Shown: positions 35,740 through 48,019, numbered from the stretch's first letter. The stretch: 64,000 nucleotides of DNA from Piliocolobus tephrosceles (GCF_002776525.5 NC_045439.1:117967100-118031099), one strand, 5' to 3'. Numbers and translations: made by a program. The notes: generated by a model not told the origin, from the sequence alone.

Positions 35740-35870
35740 TGCATTTACCATTTCATAAATATTGCATGAGCACCTACTAAGAGATTGGTATATCCTGGTA
35801 AATAAAATAGACTTGGCTCTGCATTTGTGGCATTTATAACCTATGGCAGAGAAGAATAAAAGCAAGATGG
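35740..35870 (+). mobile_element. L2 3'-end fragment
   Basis: 'catttcataaatattgcatg', 'agcacctactaagagattgg', 'tggtaaataaaatagacttg' and 'tggcatttataacctatggc' follow the L2 3' end in order. A second L2 copy in the same orientation within 500 bp; the two may be separate insertions. Confidence 0.7.
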
Positions 35871-38559
35871 ACCAGAGAAATTTTATTTCATCTCCAAGAG
35901 GAATACCACTTTATGCTCCTTTGTAAATCTAGTCATCAAAAATTTAGAAGCAATATTTTAATGGTTCTTAAATATTTTGAGAATATTTCTTAAACTCTTA
36001 CTGATAGATGCTGAGGGGTAAGACTTGGTGGAATCTGAAGCTGATTATAGGAAATGATTAGTTCTGAATGTGGTGCTTGCTGCATGGTATCAGATGGGAC
36101 AGGAAAACACCAATGTTTTATAGTGTACTGGGCAACAGCTCTATGGTAGCCCTCTGGTCACCTCAACCTTGTTCAGTTGCAGGTATTGAAGATCTGCATT
36201 TTGAAATCTCAGGCTACCCAGGGTCTGGATCAATATAGATAAAATTTATACAAAATTTGGAATTTTGTACACCATTTGCATGCATTGAATTCATTTTGGA
36301 AGTTCCAGGTGGGCTCCTTGGAGCCAAGTACTTGTTTTCCAGTTCTGGATTCGTGTCCAGTTGCCTGCTAAGATTAGCATTGTACTATAAACTTCAGTCA
36401 CTTCTCGGAGACACTGGCCACCAGCCAAGTCCCTACTGTCTGTCTTACAGTTACACAATTAATTTTTTTTTAATGTGGCCAGGTTTTGGTGTGTATCTAC
36501 TTCAACTGTGAAGAACTCCTAAAAGTTGAAGTAATCCCTCTTCATCATCACTTTGCAGAGATTCTCTTTCCATGTCCCCACTCCATAGCAGAGATCTTTT
36601 GGATACAAATTCTACCTGTGGTTATATACTTATTTGGATAATGTGATGTGAACTGTCCACATCCTTTAGGGTAAACTATTCCTAGTTAGTGATTCCAGCA
36701 CCAATTCTACCAGTTTTCCCTTATTACCAGTAAAATCACATCGTGCCCTTAATTTTTTTGGAGGAATCTGAACACTGATAAAACTGACTTGGACATAGGA
36801 AATCAGGATGTCAGGTAATTTGTGTATTTTTACACTAATATTTGAGCCTTTTAAAATATCTGGGTATGATAATAAACATTTATTGAGTGCCATGAGTATG
36901 CCATTTACTGTACCATATAATTGGCTTGTGTTACCTCTTTCATTTACCTCAGATTTTTGTGAAAGGCAGATAAGCAAATATAAAACAATAAAATTATCAT
37001 GGGCCCTGCAAGCAACTTTTGAAGGTCACTTATTCCTTTTCACTTTACCTTTAGAATATTGCTTAAGCTATTTAAAAAATATAGTTTCTTGGAATCACTT
37101 GTAAAGCCTCATGTTTGAATATAGGGCTTTAAAGTAAGCCATTTTAAATCAGTAACAATGTGGTGTTTAGACCGTGATTCCTCTTTGAAAGAACTGCACT
37201 TGGTTCATTACCAATGGATTTCAATTGACACTGTTTAAAAATTCAATTTTATTTAAGAATATATATAATTCATGGAGATTTAATTTTGAAGCTGTTATTT
37301 TCTCTGTTCAAGTCTCAAGGTTAAAGCTGCTGTTCCCAAGCAGTCTGATTCAATGAGTACTGCTGTGTATAGTCTATGGTACGCAGTAGACCAATAAAAA
37401 CAATCTGATTGATCTATCTCGTTATGGACTTGATGGCTTCCAAAGCACTAGCTATAAAATAAGCTAACTGGAAAATCAAAGCTTTAGTGACCTCAGAGGA
37501 CTCTTCATCACATAGTGCAGTTTAAATCATGTTACTTTAAATTTAGATATCACAGACACAACACATTTTATATAACAAACCAGCAAAAACTTGTAAACAG
37601 CTTTTTATTTTCCACCTTTTTAGGCTAAAATACTTGGACGAGTGAATAGCTTTCCAACTACCAACCTTCTCTAAATATTTAAACTTTCATTTTAGCTGGA
37701 TTTGCAGATTCTTGAGTCTTCTTTCCCAGCAACTATACTCTTCTTTAAACGCTTTATTTCAAAGAGAGCCACTAGTCCTCTTTATATAGCTCTCTATCTC
37801 CCTGGTCAATATATTTAAATGTAAAAGAATCATTAGCTTAATCACCACATTTCAACTTGTCAAAAATCATTGACTTTTTTTTCTAGTTATAATTGAATAT
37901 TGACAAGGTAGTTGCACACAAAAGAACTACTATTGTGGCGAGATGACTGTGCCTAGTTGGTTTCATTTTGTAGGAAGGGTAGTTATTATTACAAAACCAA
38001 AAGATGGTTTTTAAGGTCTTGGAAAGTTGAGTTCATTTACTCCTGCCAGACAAAACTATAAAATTTGCATCATTGTTTCCTAACACCTAAGTTTTCATGT
38101 ATCCCTTTTCTCTTTCATATCATTCTGAACTTCCTCCCTATCCCCAAATACACAGTGTTCTAATGTTACCCTCTAGATATGTAATTATCACCTTTATCTA
38201 TGTATCAACAACTGGGTAGTTTCCCTATGCTCAGTGAGTTCCTCATTCTCCTCTGTTATTTTATTTTTGAAAATATTTTATGTACCCATATTGAAAGACC
38301 ACCTTGTCTGCTAGAAAACTGAGTTGAAATGAGATAGTAGTGGTTGGTAGTGGCATGCATTCATTCATTCATTAAAAATTGGTGTATTATTCTAAATGAT
38401 GCCACTGTGAACGCAATGAGTTATAGCGAAGCCCTTACAAAGTATTTGAGAAAACAGATTGGCAAATTTGCATTTAATTCAAAGCACAGAGAGATAATTT
38501 AAGCTTTTTAAAAGTAGTTTAGGTATGTTAATTAGAGGACGATTAAAAATGAATAAGGT
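35871..38559. other. Unclassified; possible short MIR/L2 scraps
   Basis: 36865-36915 ('ataataaacatttattgagt') has MIR/L2 wording, and 38363-38374 is a (CATT)3 run. The frames at 36257-36511, 36666-36977 and 36808-37104 are not supported by splice sites or domain content. Confidence 0.4.
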
Positions 38560-38855
38560 GGCTGGGCGCAGTAGCACACGCCTGTAATCCTAGCACTTTG
38601 GGAGGCCGAGGTGGGTGGATCACCTGAGGTCGGGAGTTTGAGAGCAGCCTGACCAACATGGAGAAACCCCGTCTCTACTCAAAATACAAAATTAGCCTGG
38701 CGTGGTGACACATGCCTATAATCCCAGCTACTTGGGAGACTGAGGCAGGAGAAGCACTTGAACCTGGGAGGCAGAGGTTGCAGTGAGCCAAGATCGCACC
38801 ATTGCACTCTAGCCTGGGCAACAAGAGTGAAACTCTGTCAAAAAAAAAAAAAAAA
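38560..38855 (+). mobile_element. AluS with imperfect flanking duplications
   Basis: Full-length, GGCTGGGCGCAGTAGCACAC to a 16-A tail. Sx-like ('gatcacctgaggtcgggagt'). The flanks AAAAATGAATAAGG (before) and AAAAAGAGTAAGG (after) look like a diverged duplication. Confidence 0.94.
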
Positions 38856-38934
38856 GAGTAAGGCAACACAAAGTTCTAGGAATTCACTACAGGATTTTAT
38901 AAAGAGACCAAGTTATTTTAGATAGCTAGCTTCT

Positions 38935-39330
38935 GGCTGGGCACGGTGGCCCGTGCATATGGTCCCAGCACTTTGGGAGGCCAAGGTGGGAGTGTGACTT
39001 GGGGCCAGGAGTTTGAGGCCAGTCTGGGCAACATAGTGAGATTCCGTCTCTGTTTTTTTTTTTTTTTTTTTTTTTTTTTAAGTCAGGAACCTGTGATTTT
39101 GGCACTCTGGGAGGCTGAGGTGGGAGATCACTTGAGCATGGCAAAGCCCCATCTCTATCAAAAGAATATAAAGATTGGCTGGACATGGTGGCACATGCTT
39201 ATGGTCTCAGCTACTTAAGAGGGTGAGGTGGGAGGGTGACTTGAGCCTGGGTGTGGGAAATTGCTGTGGGCTGGGATATCTGGCCACTGCATTCCAGTTG
39301 TGCAACAGAACTGGAACCTGTCTCTCTAAC
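38935..39330 (+). mobile_element. Composite old Alu with an internal T27 tract
   Basis: 38935-39052 is an Alu left monomer ending 'gattccgtctctg'. Then comes a run of 27 T (39053-39079), and then a second Alu start-like segment ('cctgtgattttggcactctg') continuing through both monomers to about 39330 ('cctgtctctctaac'). The A-rich side of an Alu in this orientation should be A, not T. The body is AluJ-like. Best read as two Alu pieces with an aberrant junction. Confidence 0.8.
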
Positions 39331-39420
39331 ACCCACACTCACACACCCTCACACCATATATATATTGGGTGTGTGTGTGTATATATATCTTAAATATGTA
39401 TCTTATATATGTAGATATAA
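39331..39420. repeat. CA-rich, AT-rich and GT-rich low-complexity run
   Basis: CACACACCC at 39340-39350 and GGGTGTGTGTGTG at 39367-39380 are inverted complements around an ATATATATAT core, and TATATATAT follows. It could fold into a hairpin. It grew beside the old Alu tail. Confidence 0.85.
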
Positions 39421-39671
39421 ATAGATACGTAGCTTTCCAGATTGTAGACAAAATAGACTTTGACAGTTGTTAAAAATAAAGAGTACAAAGGGCATACATA
39501 AAAAAGGCATGGATAATGAGAATATGATGTTGTCCTGAAACTTGTGAAATATTAAACATTACCTAACAGTATAATATGAGAAAGATATGTGAGGAATGAG
39601 AGCTGGGGAAGTTTTGAAAGGGAAAACTATGCAGAATCTTACATGTTGTACTAGGTTTGAATGTAGTCAGC
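39421..39671. other. Unclassified
   Basis: AT-rich spacer between the low-complexity run and the MIR; nothing recognised. Confidence 0.35.
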
Positions 39672-39890
39672 ACTGAATCTGGAGTCAGGTTACTTTAAAT
39701 CCTACTTCTGCCAGTCTCTGGTCATACACCTTTGGATGAGTTACTCAGTCTTTCTGTGCATTAGTTACCTCATTTGCAACATAGACATAATGATAGAATC
39801 TACTCCTTATGGTCAACATGAGGATCAAATGAGTTAACATATATGAGCTTTTAGATAAGGGTCTATCCTGTAGCAAACACTCATTAAGTC
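39672..39890 (-). mobile_element. MIR SINE, antisense, nearly full length
   Basis: 'tgaatctggagtcaggttac', 'actcagtctttctgtgcatt', 'agttacctcatttgcaacat', 'aggatcaaatgagttaacat' follow antisense MIR from its 3' end to its 5' part. The best-preserved MIR in the window. Confidence 0.88.
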
Positions 39891-39945
39891 ATCATCAATC
39901 ATCATCATTATCATCATCATTGCAATTATTGTTACTATTATTATA
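39891..39945. repeat. (ATC)n / (ATT)n trinucleotide tract
   Basis: ATCATC units with interruptions, then ATT units, directly after the MIR. Confidence 0.9.
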
Positions 39946-40639
39946 TTAAACATCTTATTAAAAGAGGCACATTGAAAGGAGTTGCCCTAATTCAATGTGT
40001 CTGTCTTCAGCATGAGTTCCCCCTGAACAAATGCATTTTCATGAACATTCATTCTGACAGCATAAGCAAAATGAGTTTGGCATAGCTGAGATTTGAAACA
40101 GGCATTTGCATATAGATCAGTTCAGTGATCATGAAGAGAGAACCAAAATCAATAGTATTACACTGAGGTATGAGAAAAAAAATTCATGAAAGTGATTCCA
40201 ATGAGAAAATTTCATTTGAGTTGGTTATTTATTGAGTACCTAGAGTAACCAAGGCTATCTACAAGGTTTTTGAGTGGATGGCCGTGTCTTTCAGTAAATC
40301 AGGGAATGTAGGAGGGATAGCTGGTCTAAAGGAAAAGACGGTGAGCAGAGTCTATGCATATGTATAGTGACTACTAGACAATGGGTTTACAACTCAAAAG
40401 AGATTCTGAAGAGTTATCAGTGTATATAGGTGTTAGATAAGATTATGGGAATGATTTATCGAAGGAGTATGTGTACTTTAAGAAAAGTGGAGAGATTAAC
40501 ATGGAATTCTCAGGAAATACCAACAAATTACCAGAATAATTATAGTGTTAGATGTACCTTCAAAAGGAATATGGAGAAAAGAAAGCATTTGTTTTACCTT
40601 TAAATATAAATCAGAAAACCCCATGAGCTTTGATTAGGA
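39946..40639. other. Unclassified
   Basis: AT-rich, with no recognised repeat or gene. Confidence 0.35.
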
Positions 40640-41155
40640 CACTTTTGTAGCTTTTTGTTGTACTGGACATAAAATCCAAACTCGCTATGTAACCTTGCTA
40701 TCACAATGCTACTTCTTGATCACTCTGCTTCAGTCTCACCATTCTTTCTTCTGTTCAAACACATCAAAGCTCACTCAACATTCTGGGCATTTGCATTTAT
40801 TGCTTGATTTTCCAGGAATGCTTTCTATTAGACTTCACATTACATTTTTTTACTCAAACACAACCTTGTCAAAAAGTTTTTTTCTGATCTACCTATCTTA
40901 TGCAATCCCTACCTCACAGTCCTTTCTCCTAGTCATTCTCTGTCAAACTGTGTTGTCTTATTATCATATTGTTTCACACTTCCTGAAACTATCTTGTTTA
41001 TCTGTTACTTCTTTGTTGTCTGTTTTCTCCCACTTGAATGCAACCTTTAGGAGAATAAGGACTTGCTCTATTTTGTTCACCACTGGATTTCCTGCTCCTA
41101 GAAAATACCTTGTGATTGAAATAAACTCATTAGATATTTAGTGAATAAATTGATG
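40640..41155 (-). mobile_element. L2 LINE 3' portion, antisense
   Basis: 'catttgcatttattgcttga', 'ttgtttcacacttcctgaaa', 'ctatcttgtttatctgttac', 'cccacttgaatgcaaccttt', 'ttgttcaccactggatttcc' and 'gatatttagtgaataaattg' reproduce the antisense L2 3' end over about 500 bp, including part of the ORF2 C-terminus. The open frame here (40695-41141, 148 aa) is the antisense of L2 and not a gene. Confidence 0.86.
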
Positions 41156-41560
41156 TCTAGAGTAATGAGAATGATATAGTTAGAAGGATGTATATTAGGT
41201 AGAGACAGAATCAGGAGAAAGTCAGACTACAACATTCAGAAGGAAGACAAATTATATCAAAAAGAACTAAAAATAGTTTTATTGAATGTAGCAATAAAGG
41301 GGGTCAGGGATGACAGTTATAGAAATAGTTTTAGTGCAATATTAAAGTCAGAATTCAAATACATACAGTTGGAGAATGAAAGATGAATGCAGAAAGCAAA
41401 TGAATTGTATTCTTTGAAGATGTGAGGCTGTACAGAATGAAAGGAGATAAAACAATATTAAGAACAGTTTAGTTTTAAAAAAGTAAACACAAGCAAACAA
41501 CTATTATAGTGTTAGAGTCATATTCTGAAGAGTTTTAGGGTCAGTGTTTTTGTTTGGCTG
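41156..41560. other. Unclassified
   Basis: Purine-rich, with no family recognised and no gene. Confidence 0.35.
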
Positions 41561-42240
41561 TCTTTTTATTTTGACACATTTTTAAACTTAAAAAGTTGCA
41601 AGAATATTTCAAAGAATTCCCATGTAATTTTTAATATAATTGTCTTATGTCAGTTCCAGGAATTATCCCAAATAATCTTGATAGCTAAAAGATCCATTTC
41701 TGGATCTAATATTATACCCTGTTGTCTTGTAATCCCTTCTTCAATACAAAAGTTCCACAGTCTTTAATTTTATTACTTTCATATTTCTGAAGATTCTAGC
41801 CCAGGGATTTTTTTTAAAGAATGTCCCTCATATTAGTTTGTCGCATGTTTCTTCATGACAAGGCTGAGGCCATGTTGTTCTGGCTAGAATATCACAGAAG
41901 TAATTCTGTTTTTTCCTTGTTGGCTCCTATTGAATGATATATGATGTTAATTTCTTCTGTTACTGGTGATTTAAACTTTGATCATTTGATTTTAGAACTG
42001 CAAAATCTCCTGTTACTCTTTTGACTCAGTTTTGTCTCATGTTAAACTAATAATCATTTTGTGGGGAGGAACTTTAATGTTATACAGAAAATTCTGTGTC
42101 TCATCCCACTTTCACCCACTAGTTTTAACATCCATTGTTATTTTTTGAGTTAATAATTACTGCAATGATTGTTGAATAGTGTTTCTCTAATGACAACTTT
42201 CTCATTTTTTTAGCTCTCATTCTATTATAAGGAACACCTA
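41561..42240 (-). mobile_element. Ancient repeat resembling an old L1 (L1ME) 3'UTR, antisense
   Basis: Blocks such as 'ttactggtgatttaaacttt', 'gatcatttgattttagaact', 'tgtggggaggaactttaatg', 'ctttcacccactagttttaa' and 'catccattgttattttttga' appear in the order I remember for an old interspersed repeat, which I assign to L1ME 3'UTR without certainty. It runs up to the (TTTC)n tract. Confidence 0.55.
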
Positions 42241-42241
42241 A

Positions 42242-42243
42242 TT

Positions 42244-42299
<56 letters not shown>

Positions 42300-42410
42300 T
42301 TTCTTTCTTTCTTTCTTTCCTTCTTTCTTTCTTTCCTTCCTTCCTTCCTTCCTTCCTTTCCTTCTTTCCTTATTCTTTCTCTTTCTTTGTTTTTCCTTCT
42401 TTTTTCTTTC
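42242..42410. repeat. (TTTC)n / (TTCC)n polypyrimidine tract
   Basis: About 130 bp of nearly pure TTTC and TTCC units (to 42371), then 40 bp of degenerate pyrimidines. Mirror symmetry makes it capable of triplex (H-DNA) formation. The 96-residue frame on the other strand (42125-42415) is a translation of this tract. Confidence 0.98.
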
Positions 42411-42572
42411 ATCAATATGAACTTGTAAATTTCTATTTATTCATTTTATTATAAACTGTTAGCATTGTTTATTTTGATGCTTAAATTGTCACAGATTTGA
42501 AGTGTCGTTTATAATTATAAATATAGAAATAATTTTGAATGCTTTGTATTTTGAGAAAAAGAACTAGGAAAG

Positions 42573-42750
42573 CAGTGACTTTAAACCCTAGTTGCACACG
42601 AAAATGCCCTGAGGAGCTTTGAAATGTCCTAATGCCCAGGCCACACTTCACATCAATTACATAAGAATCTTTACATTTGAAACCCAGCAATAAATACTCC
42701 TTTAAGCTCTCCACATGACTTCAATGTAAAGCCAAGTTTGAGAACCATTG
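42573..42750 (-). mobile_element. MER5A-type (hAT-Charlie) non-autonomous DNA transposon
   Basis: Starts CAGTGACTTTAAACCCTAG and ends GTTTGAGAACCATTG, the paired termini of MER5-group elements; the interior has 'gatgcccaggcc'-type wording ('taatgcccaggccacactt'). TAGGAAAG (42565-42572) and TAGGAGAG (42751-42758) flank it, an 8-bp duplication with one mismatch as expected for hAT. Strand is uncertain because the element is nearly palindromic. Confidence 0.85.
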
Positions 42751-43556
42751 TAGGAGAGAGTGACATGTTAGGAATTCAGTAGAGACATACGATAAATGAA
42801 GATGGGAGAAAATTAAATTCCTAGAACGAGAGGATAAATTTGTCATAGATACTATAAGGACATAAATATAAGAGCAGGTTCTATTCTGTTTTCAGCAAGG
42901 GGAGATGAAGAAGCTGAAGGATTTCTGACCTGGTAGCTTATATTTTTCTATGAAGAAGAATGCTGAGATATGGAGTAAAGAGTAGAGGACACTGGTAAGG
43001 CTGTTGTGGGGAGTTAGAAGATAATATGACCACACAACATTGAGATCATATAGAGAAACAGGAGGACTTATTTTGAGCTAATACAAAATTACTGATACTT
43101 TTCCTCTGAATTTGTTTTAATCAGGTAGATGCAGAATAAGAGCTTCAGAAACCAAAGGCTAGATTAGATGACAAGAACTAGGATTCAAAGGGAAACAGTG
43201 AATATAGGAAGGGCAAAATTGTAGAAAAATGACTAGTATTAAAAGATCGATGAACATTTGCTAAGTGTTTTCTAACAAGAATGATTGATTAGATTTTTAC
43301 GCATTGTGATAGGAATTGTATTTGGAGCCACAAATGTTATTTTCAGCAGCTTTAAGTCACCTTTATCTTCAGTAGATTAAAAGTGGGAAGAAATAAGTAA
43401 ATGTTATGTTATCCTGTCTTGCATATGATGTCCTTAAAGGCCTGATACATTTAGAACATCTGAGGTATGCCACAGGCTTTTACCTGGGTTTCTGTCTATG
43501 TGATTTGTGATTTTATGTTTTTGACTTCTAAGTTTTCTTTGCTTTTTCTGCATTTT
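42751..43556. other. Unclassified
   Basis: Purine-biased DNA with no recognised repeat. 43256-43330 has faint MIR/L2 wording only. Confidence 0.35.
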
Positions 43557-43735
43557 ATTTTTATTTTTTATTTTTTTTGGAAATAGAGTCTTGCTCTGTT
43601 GCCCGGACTGGAGTGCAGTGATATAATCATGAATCACTGCAGCCTCAGTGACTCTTGAGCCTCCTGGCCTCAAGAGATCCTCCCGTGTCAGACTCCTGAG
43701 TAGCTGGGACTACAGGTGTGAATCACCATGCCCTG
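43557..43735 (-). mobile_element. Truncated AluJ / Alu monomer, antisense
   Basis: 'gagtcttgctctgttgcccg', 'tcactgcagcctcagtgact' and 'gtagctgggactacaggtgt', ending 'caccatgccctg'. Only about 175 bp, one monomer, so either a truncated AluJ or a free monomer (FRAM/FLAM type). Confidence 0.85.
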
Positions 43736-45699
43736 TCTATCCTTTTATAGTTGTGGCGGACCTGGATTCTGGTTCTTCAACTTTTTTACGTTAGTGCACC
43801 ATGATTAGGTATATACCACCAAAATCCTTCTTGGTAAGTAAACATATTATATGGGTAGACTATTTTGGAGAAGCTATCCTGCAACTTACTCTAATATCAA
43901 TCAGTTCTTTAATTTCCTGTTTATAAAAATAATCTTGTGACACAAAGACTGGTTTTATTTTCTTGAAGAGAAAATAAATATTTTAATCAAGTTCTAGGTC
44001 ACAATCTGATATTGATAACAAGTATGAAGTTTTAAGCATAAGTATAGCCATCACACTAGAGCTTTTAACTATTTTTTTTTTGTTTTGTTATTATTTGTAG
44101 CTCTCTTACAACATGATAGCACTCATATTGTGGCAAAATAGAAAGAATTATTTTACGGTAAGAACAAACCACATTTAAGCTGCCTTTTAAGACTTTTTAA
44201 AAACAATTGGTGAACACATAAAAAATTAACATAAACAGTAGGAATAAAAATGAATAATCACATATATAGCTAAGTAAATGAAAACCAGTTTATCGATGGA
44301 TATTGTAGAGATCTTTTTAAACTCAGGGTGCAAGAATGTGATGAAAAATTGCTGATGGCAATAATAAAGCCATGATATTCCTACTTTGGGCAATTACAGT
44401 GTTTCTACTCTACACACCGTTCTGACTGTCCTGACTTGCAAAGGCAAGGACGCAAAAAAACATCTGGACTCTTAAGAGTATAAAATGCAGAAATACATGA
44501 AAAGCCAAAATAGATGCTGTCCAACTATCCATTCAGTGTAGAACCAAAGCAGCTGGTTGGCCCTTGGAAAAGAATCCAGAGATCTGGAAGCAAGTTCAGG
44601 CATGATTCAAGCAGGAAATCCAATGTGATTATCCAAGTATACACTAGGAAAGAGTTATACTCAGAGAAACGAAAAATCAGCAGACTGAAAGCTCTGGCAA
44701 CTTTGTCACAATTATCTGTCCATTCTCTCATCAGTGGAGAGGTAACAGGAGCTTTGAAGAACAAAATGTTTAGACGCTTGTAAGGTTACCAGAGTCCTAG
44801 ACTCATGTTTTCCTTTAGTGCCTTGAGTTCTGATCACTTCCAGTTAAAAGCTGTGAATTTTAGTTCAGACGTTAATATCAAAGCCCTCCAACTAGTCTCA
44901 CAAAACTTGAGATTGTGAGATAATTACAGGAGTATTCTTTGTTCTTGCTGTCAGTAGTGATAGTGGCTTTAGTGTCAAATGGTGGCAAACCAAATTCCGA
45001 CTGCCAACTGTTGAGCTGAATTTACATTTCTAAAGAAGATTGCAGAAGTAAATGAACTTTTCAAATGAAATCGCCACTGAATAGGAATAAAAAATTTGCT
45101 ACCTGCCAAAATTCTAAATTATAGGTGCCTAATGCAATCTACTTTTGTATTTGACTATCATCCATGACTGCTGCTTGGAGTTGGAGCTTTCTGAAAACAT
45201 AATTAATAACCTAAAGTTCAGAACCACAGACATTTTCACTACTATGTTGGGGTTTGACCTGTGAAAAATAGACACACCTCTCTTTAATCTTGTCTATTGT
45301 TTCTCTCCTCCTGACCATCCACCTTGCAAACCTGCACTCACAGCTTGAAGCCATCTTACCTTGAAATTAACAAATGCCAAGCATCACACATCCCAGTTAC
45401 TCACTTGTTATACCACTATCCTATTTTCCATCAATATTTCCTTTCCATAAATTAATATTGTGTTTAGTTTTAATAGTTATTAATAAGATTGGTGCAATTT
45501 TACTGATTTTTTTCATGTTTGATAACTTGATGATAAACTAGAAGTCCATAGCAAAGAAAACAAGTATATAACAATCTTAGATTATTTACCTTAATTTAGA
45601 TGTTAGCCTCTAAGATTCTTCCTGAAAATCATGGGAATTTATTGAGGTTTGTATATCCATGAGCTTTAGAAATATTTAGATTAAAAATAGTGTTCTTTT
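43736..45699. other. Unclassified; largely unique
   Basis: The interval 44510-44790 is less AT-rich and has open frames on both strands (44514-44783 +, 44525-44764 -), but I see no known domain, Kozak context or splice signals. No repeat recognised. Confidence 0.4.
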
Positions 45700-45968
45700 G
45701 CTTACATTGTTATGGGTACATAATAGGTGTATATATTTATGGGGTAGATATGATACTTTGATAAATACATACAATGTGTAATAATCACATCAGTCTAATA
45801 GGGGTATGCACCACTTCAAGCATTTATCATTACTTTGTGTGAGGAACATCTCAGTTCCACTCTTTTAGCTGTTTTAAAATACACAATAAATTACTGTTAT
45901 TGACAGTAGTCACCATATTGTAGTATCAAATACTAGGTCTTATTCATTCTATCTAAATGTAAAAAGTA
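45700..45968 (-). mobile_element. 5'-truncated L1 3' end (L1PB/L1MA-like), antisense
   Basis: 'gggtacataataggtgtata', 'atttatggggtagatatgat', 'aataatcacatcagtctaat', 'acagtagtcaccatattgta', 'tactaggtcttattcattct' form a continuous antisense L1 3'UTR of about 270 bp. Confidence 0.87.
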
Positions 45969-46584
45969 GTATTCTTAATGAGTTCTTAATTTCCTGGAGT
46001 GCATCTTTTAACCTAAACAAAGTTCATCTACAAGTTGAAATTCTACTATTGATCTTTTCAGGTTAATCTTTAGGAGTTAGTTTTTTAAAATATGATACGA
46101 TTTTTCCATTCTCCTAAACTTTGACTCCTTTCTTTGACATTTTTATCTATCAAATATCAAATAAAATTATCTCAGGAAATTTATAACTGCCATTAGCAAT
46201 AACCTAACCAGTAGATTTTGTAGTTTTCTTTCAAGAGCATATCTGGAGTGATAATTGGGAAGTAAAATATTAGTTATTTTGTATTCATTTTCTGTAACTT
46301 TGAAGCAAGTCAATAGGTAGTAAAAATATACTTCTATTTTAATATAGTAATACAAACACAAAAATCATAAGAAATAGTGGTAGGGCATTTTCCTTTATTA
46401 GAGGATTCAACCATATGTATACAAATATTTCAAAAAAATTTTGCTCAGTTGTTCAACTTTTTCTTCCCTTTATAAACTATCATCTCAAAGGACTTCATTG
46501 AGCTGTCTTTATTTCTTTACCTTTTGATTAATAGCATCAACAATTGATGTAATAATTTTTACATCCCAAAATATACCAGATCAT
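45969..46584. other. Unclassified
   Basis: AT-rich, nothing recognised. Confidence 0.35.
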
Positions 46585-46785
46585 ATAGTAATAGCTAATA
46601 CTAACATATCACTTGCTACCTATCACGCAGTGGTCTAAGTGTTTGATGAATAGTGACTCATTTAATCCTCACTAGATTCCAATAAAGCATTTGCTGTTAT
46701 TATCTCCATTTAACACATAAAGAAACTGAAAACTAAAGAGAGGTTAAGTAACTAATCCATGGTCACAGGGCACAGGCTATTTTAT
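46585..46785 (+). mobile_element. MIR SINE, sense
   Basis: 'aatagctaatactaacatat', 'gactcatttaatcctcacta', 'tattatctccatttaacaca', 'aaagagaggttaagtaacta' and 'ccatggtcacagggc' match MIR in order. Confidence 0.87.
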
Positions 46786-48019
46786 ACTCTATTCTATCAA
46801 TGTTACATATGAATAGGACTAACTGACATTGAAAAACATCAGGTCATATTTTGATTCTATGATGTAAGAGACACACTTGATTTTAATTAATTGGCATTTA
46901 GTGATAAATAGCTTGCATACAGAAGTCTGAATTGGTGCTAAAAGTATTAACTGATGTATAATATTCATACTCATTTAGTGCAATGTGTGCACAACTTTAT
47001 CCAGGGTCTTCTTCTCCTTCTCCTCCGTTCAATCCAACTATTGCTATAAACCACACTCTTCATCTTAATTGAAACAGATAATAGTTGATTTAAACTAAGC
47101 ATATGGAGAATGAGGCCTTTATCTACTATCTGAGGTTAGTTCCCACAAAGAATAAAATGAGCTAAGCAGCTTCACAATGATAGAAGACTTTTGAATAAAG
47201 GACGCAGCATGTACAGCTGTAGCTAATTACAAATTTGGGCTTCACTTTTGTTAACAGCAGACTAATGTTTGCATACCAAGCATTTGTTGTAAATAAATAG
47301 CTTTAATAAGTGTGAAAAAAGACAGTAAGCAATACAATGCCAGGGGTAATTACAGCTATGTTTGCAAAAGCCACAAATGAAGTATATAATTATTTTAATA
47401 TGAAAAATAGAGATTATCTCATATTTTAAGCTCTTTATTAGGAATAATTCTAACATTAAAATGTTTTAGTATTTCAAGAGTTGCCTGATTCAGACTTAAT
47501 TTTTTGATATACTATTTTATGTAACACATAGAAATACAAAATAATACAACTTCAATGAATAAATCCCTATCTATTAAATATGATATTTCAAAGCACACTT
47601 GATCATATATTTGTGGCTTTTAGTTTAGTAACGCTTTACTATCTGAAGTACGGGTGGTATTAAAAAGCTATTGAGAGGAGATATAATTCATTTGAAGTAA
47701 GTCTATACACAAACCATCTTCTCTACGCCTTTCCTCTCCCAAAGAAAGACAGCAACACTTTTTTATGCTGCTGTGATAATAGACAGCAGCATAGAGGTAT
47801 TGCATTAAATTTCAGAGTGAGATGAAAACAAAAAACAACCACATAACTGTCGAGTAACCTAAAGGGATTCCATAATCCTCTGAATTAGTATCTTTCCTGA
47901 GAGATGAACAAGAATTAAACAAGAGATAATTGTATGTCAACCATCAAGTAAAAATAATAATTACTTATCTAAATTTGGTATGTTAGTATAAGAAGAAAAA
48001 CAAATATATCCAAAATTAT
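46786..48019. other. Unclassified; candidate unique/constrained segment
   Basis: 47140-47300 has no repeat signature and contains a CAGCTG E-box-like word next to TAATTA ('gtacagctgtagctaattac'). Whether it is conserved cannot be told from one sequence. 47740-47800 has a near-duplicate 'gctgctgtgataatagacagcagcat'. The rest is AT-rich. Confidence 0.35.

Noticed and set aside
40695..41141. 148-residue frame
   Set aside because: Antisense of an L2 3' region; no gene features.
42125..42415. 96-residue Lys/Arg/Glu-rich frame
   Set aside because: Reverse translation of the (TTTC)n tract.
44514..44783. 89-residue frame in less AT-rich DNA, with another frame on the opposite strand
   Set aside because: No recognisable domain, no splice sites or Kozak-like start, and the other strand is equally open, as expected by chance.
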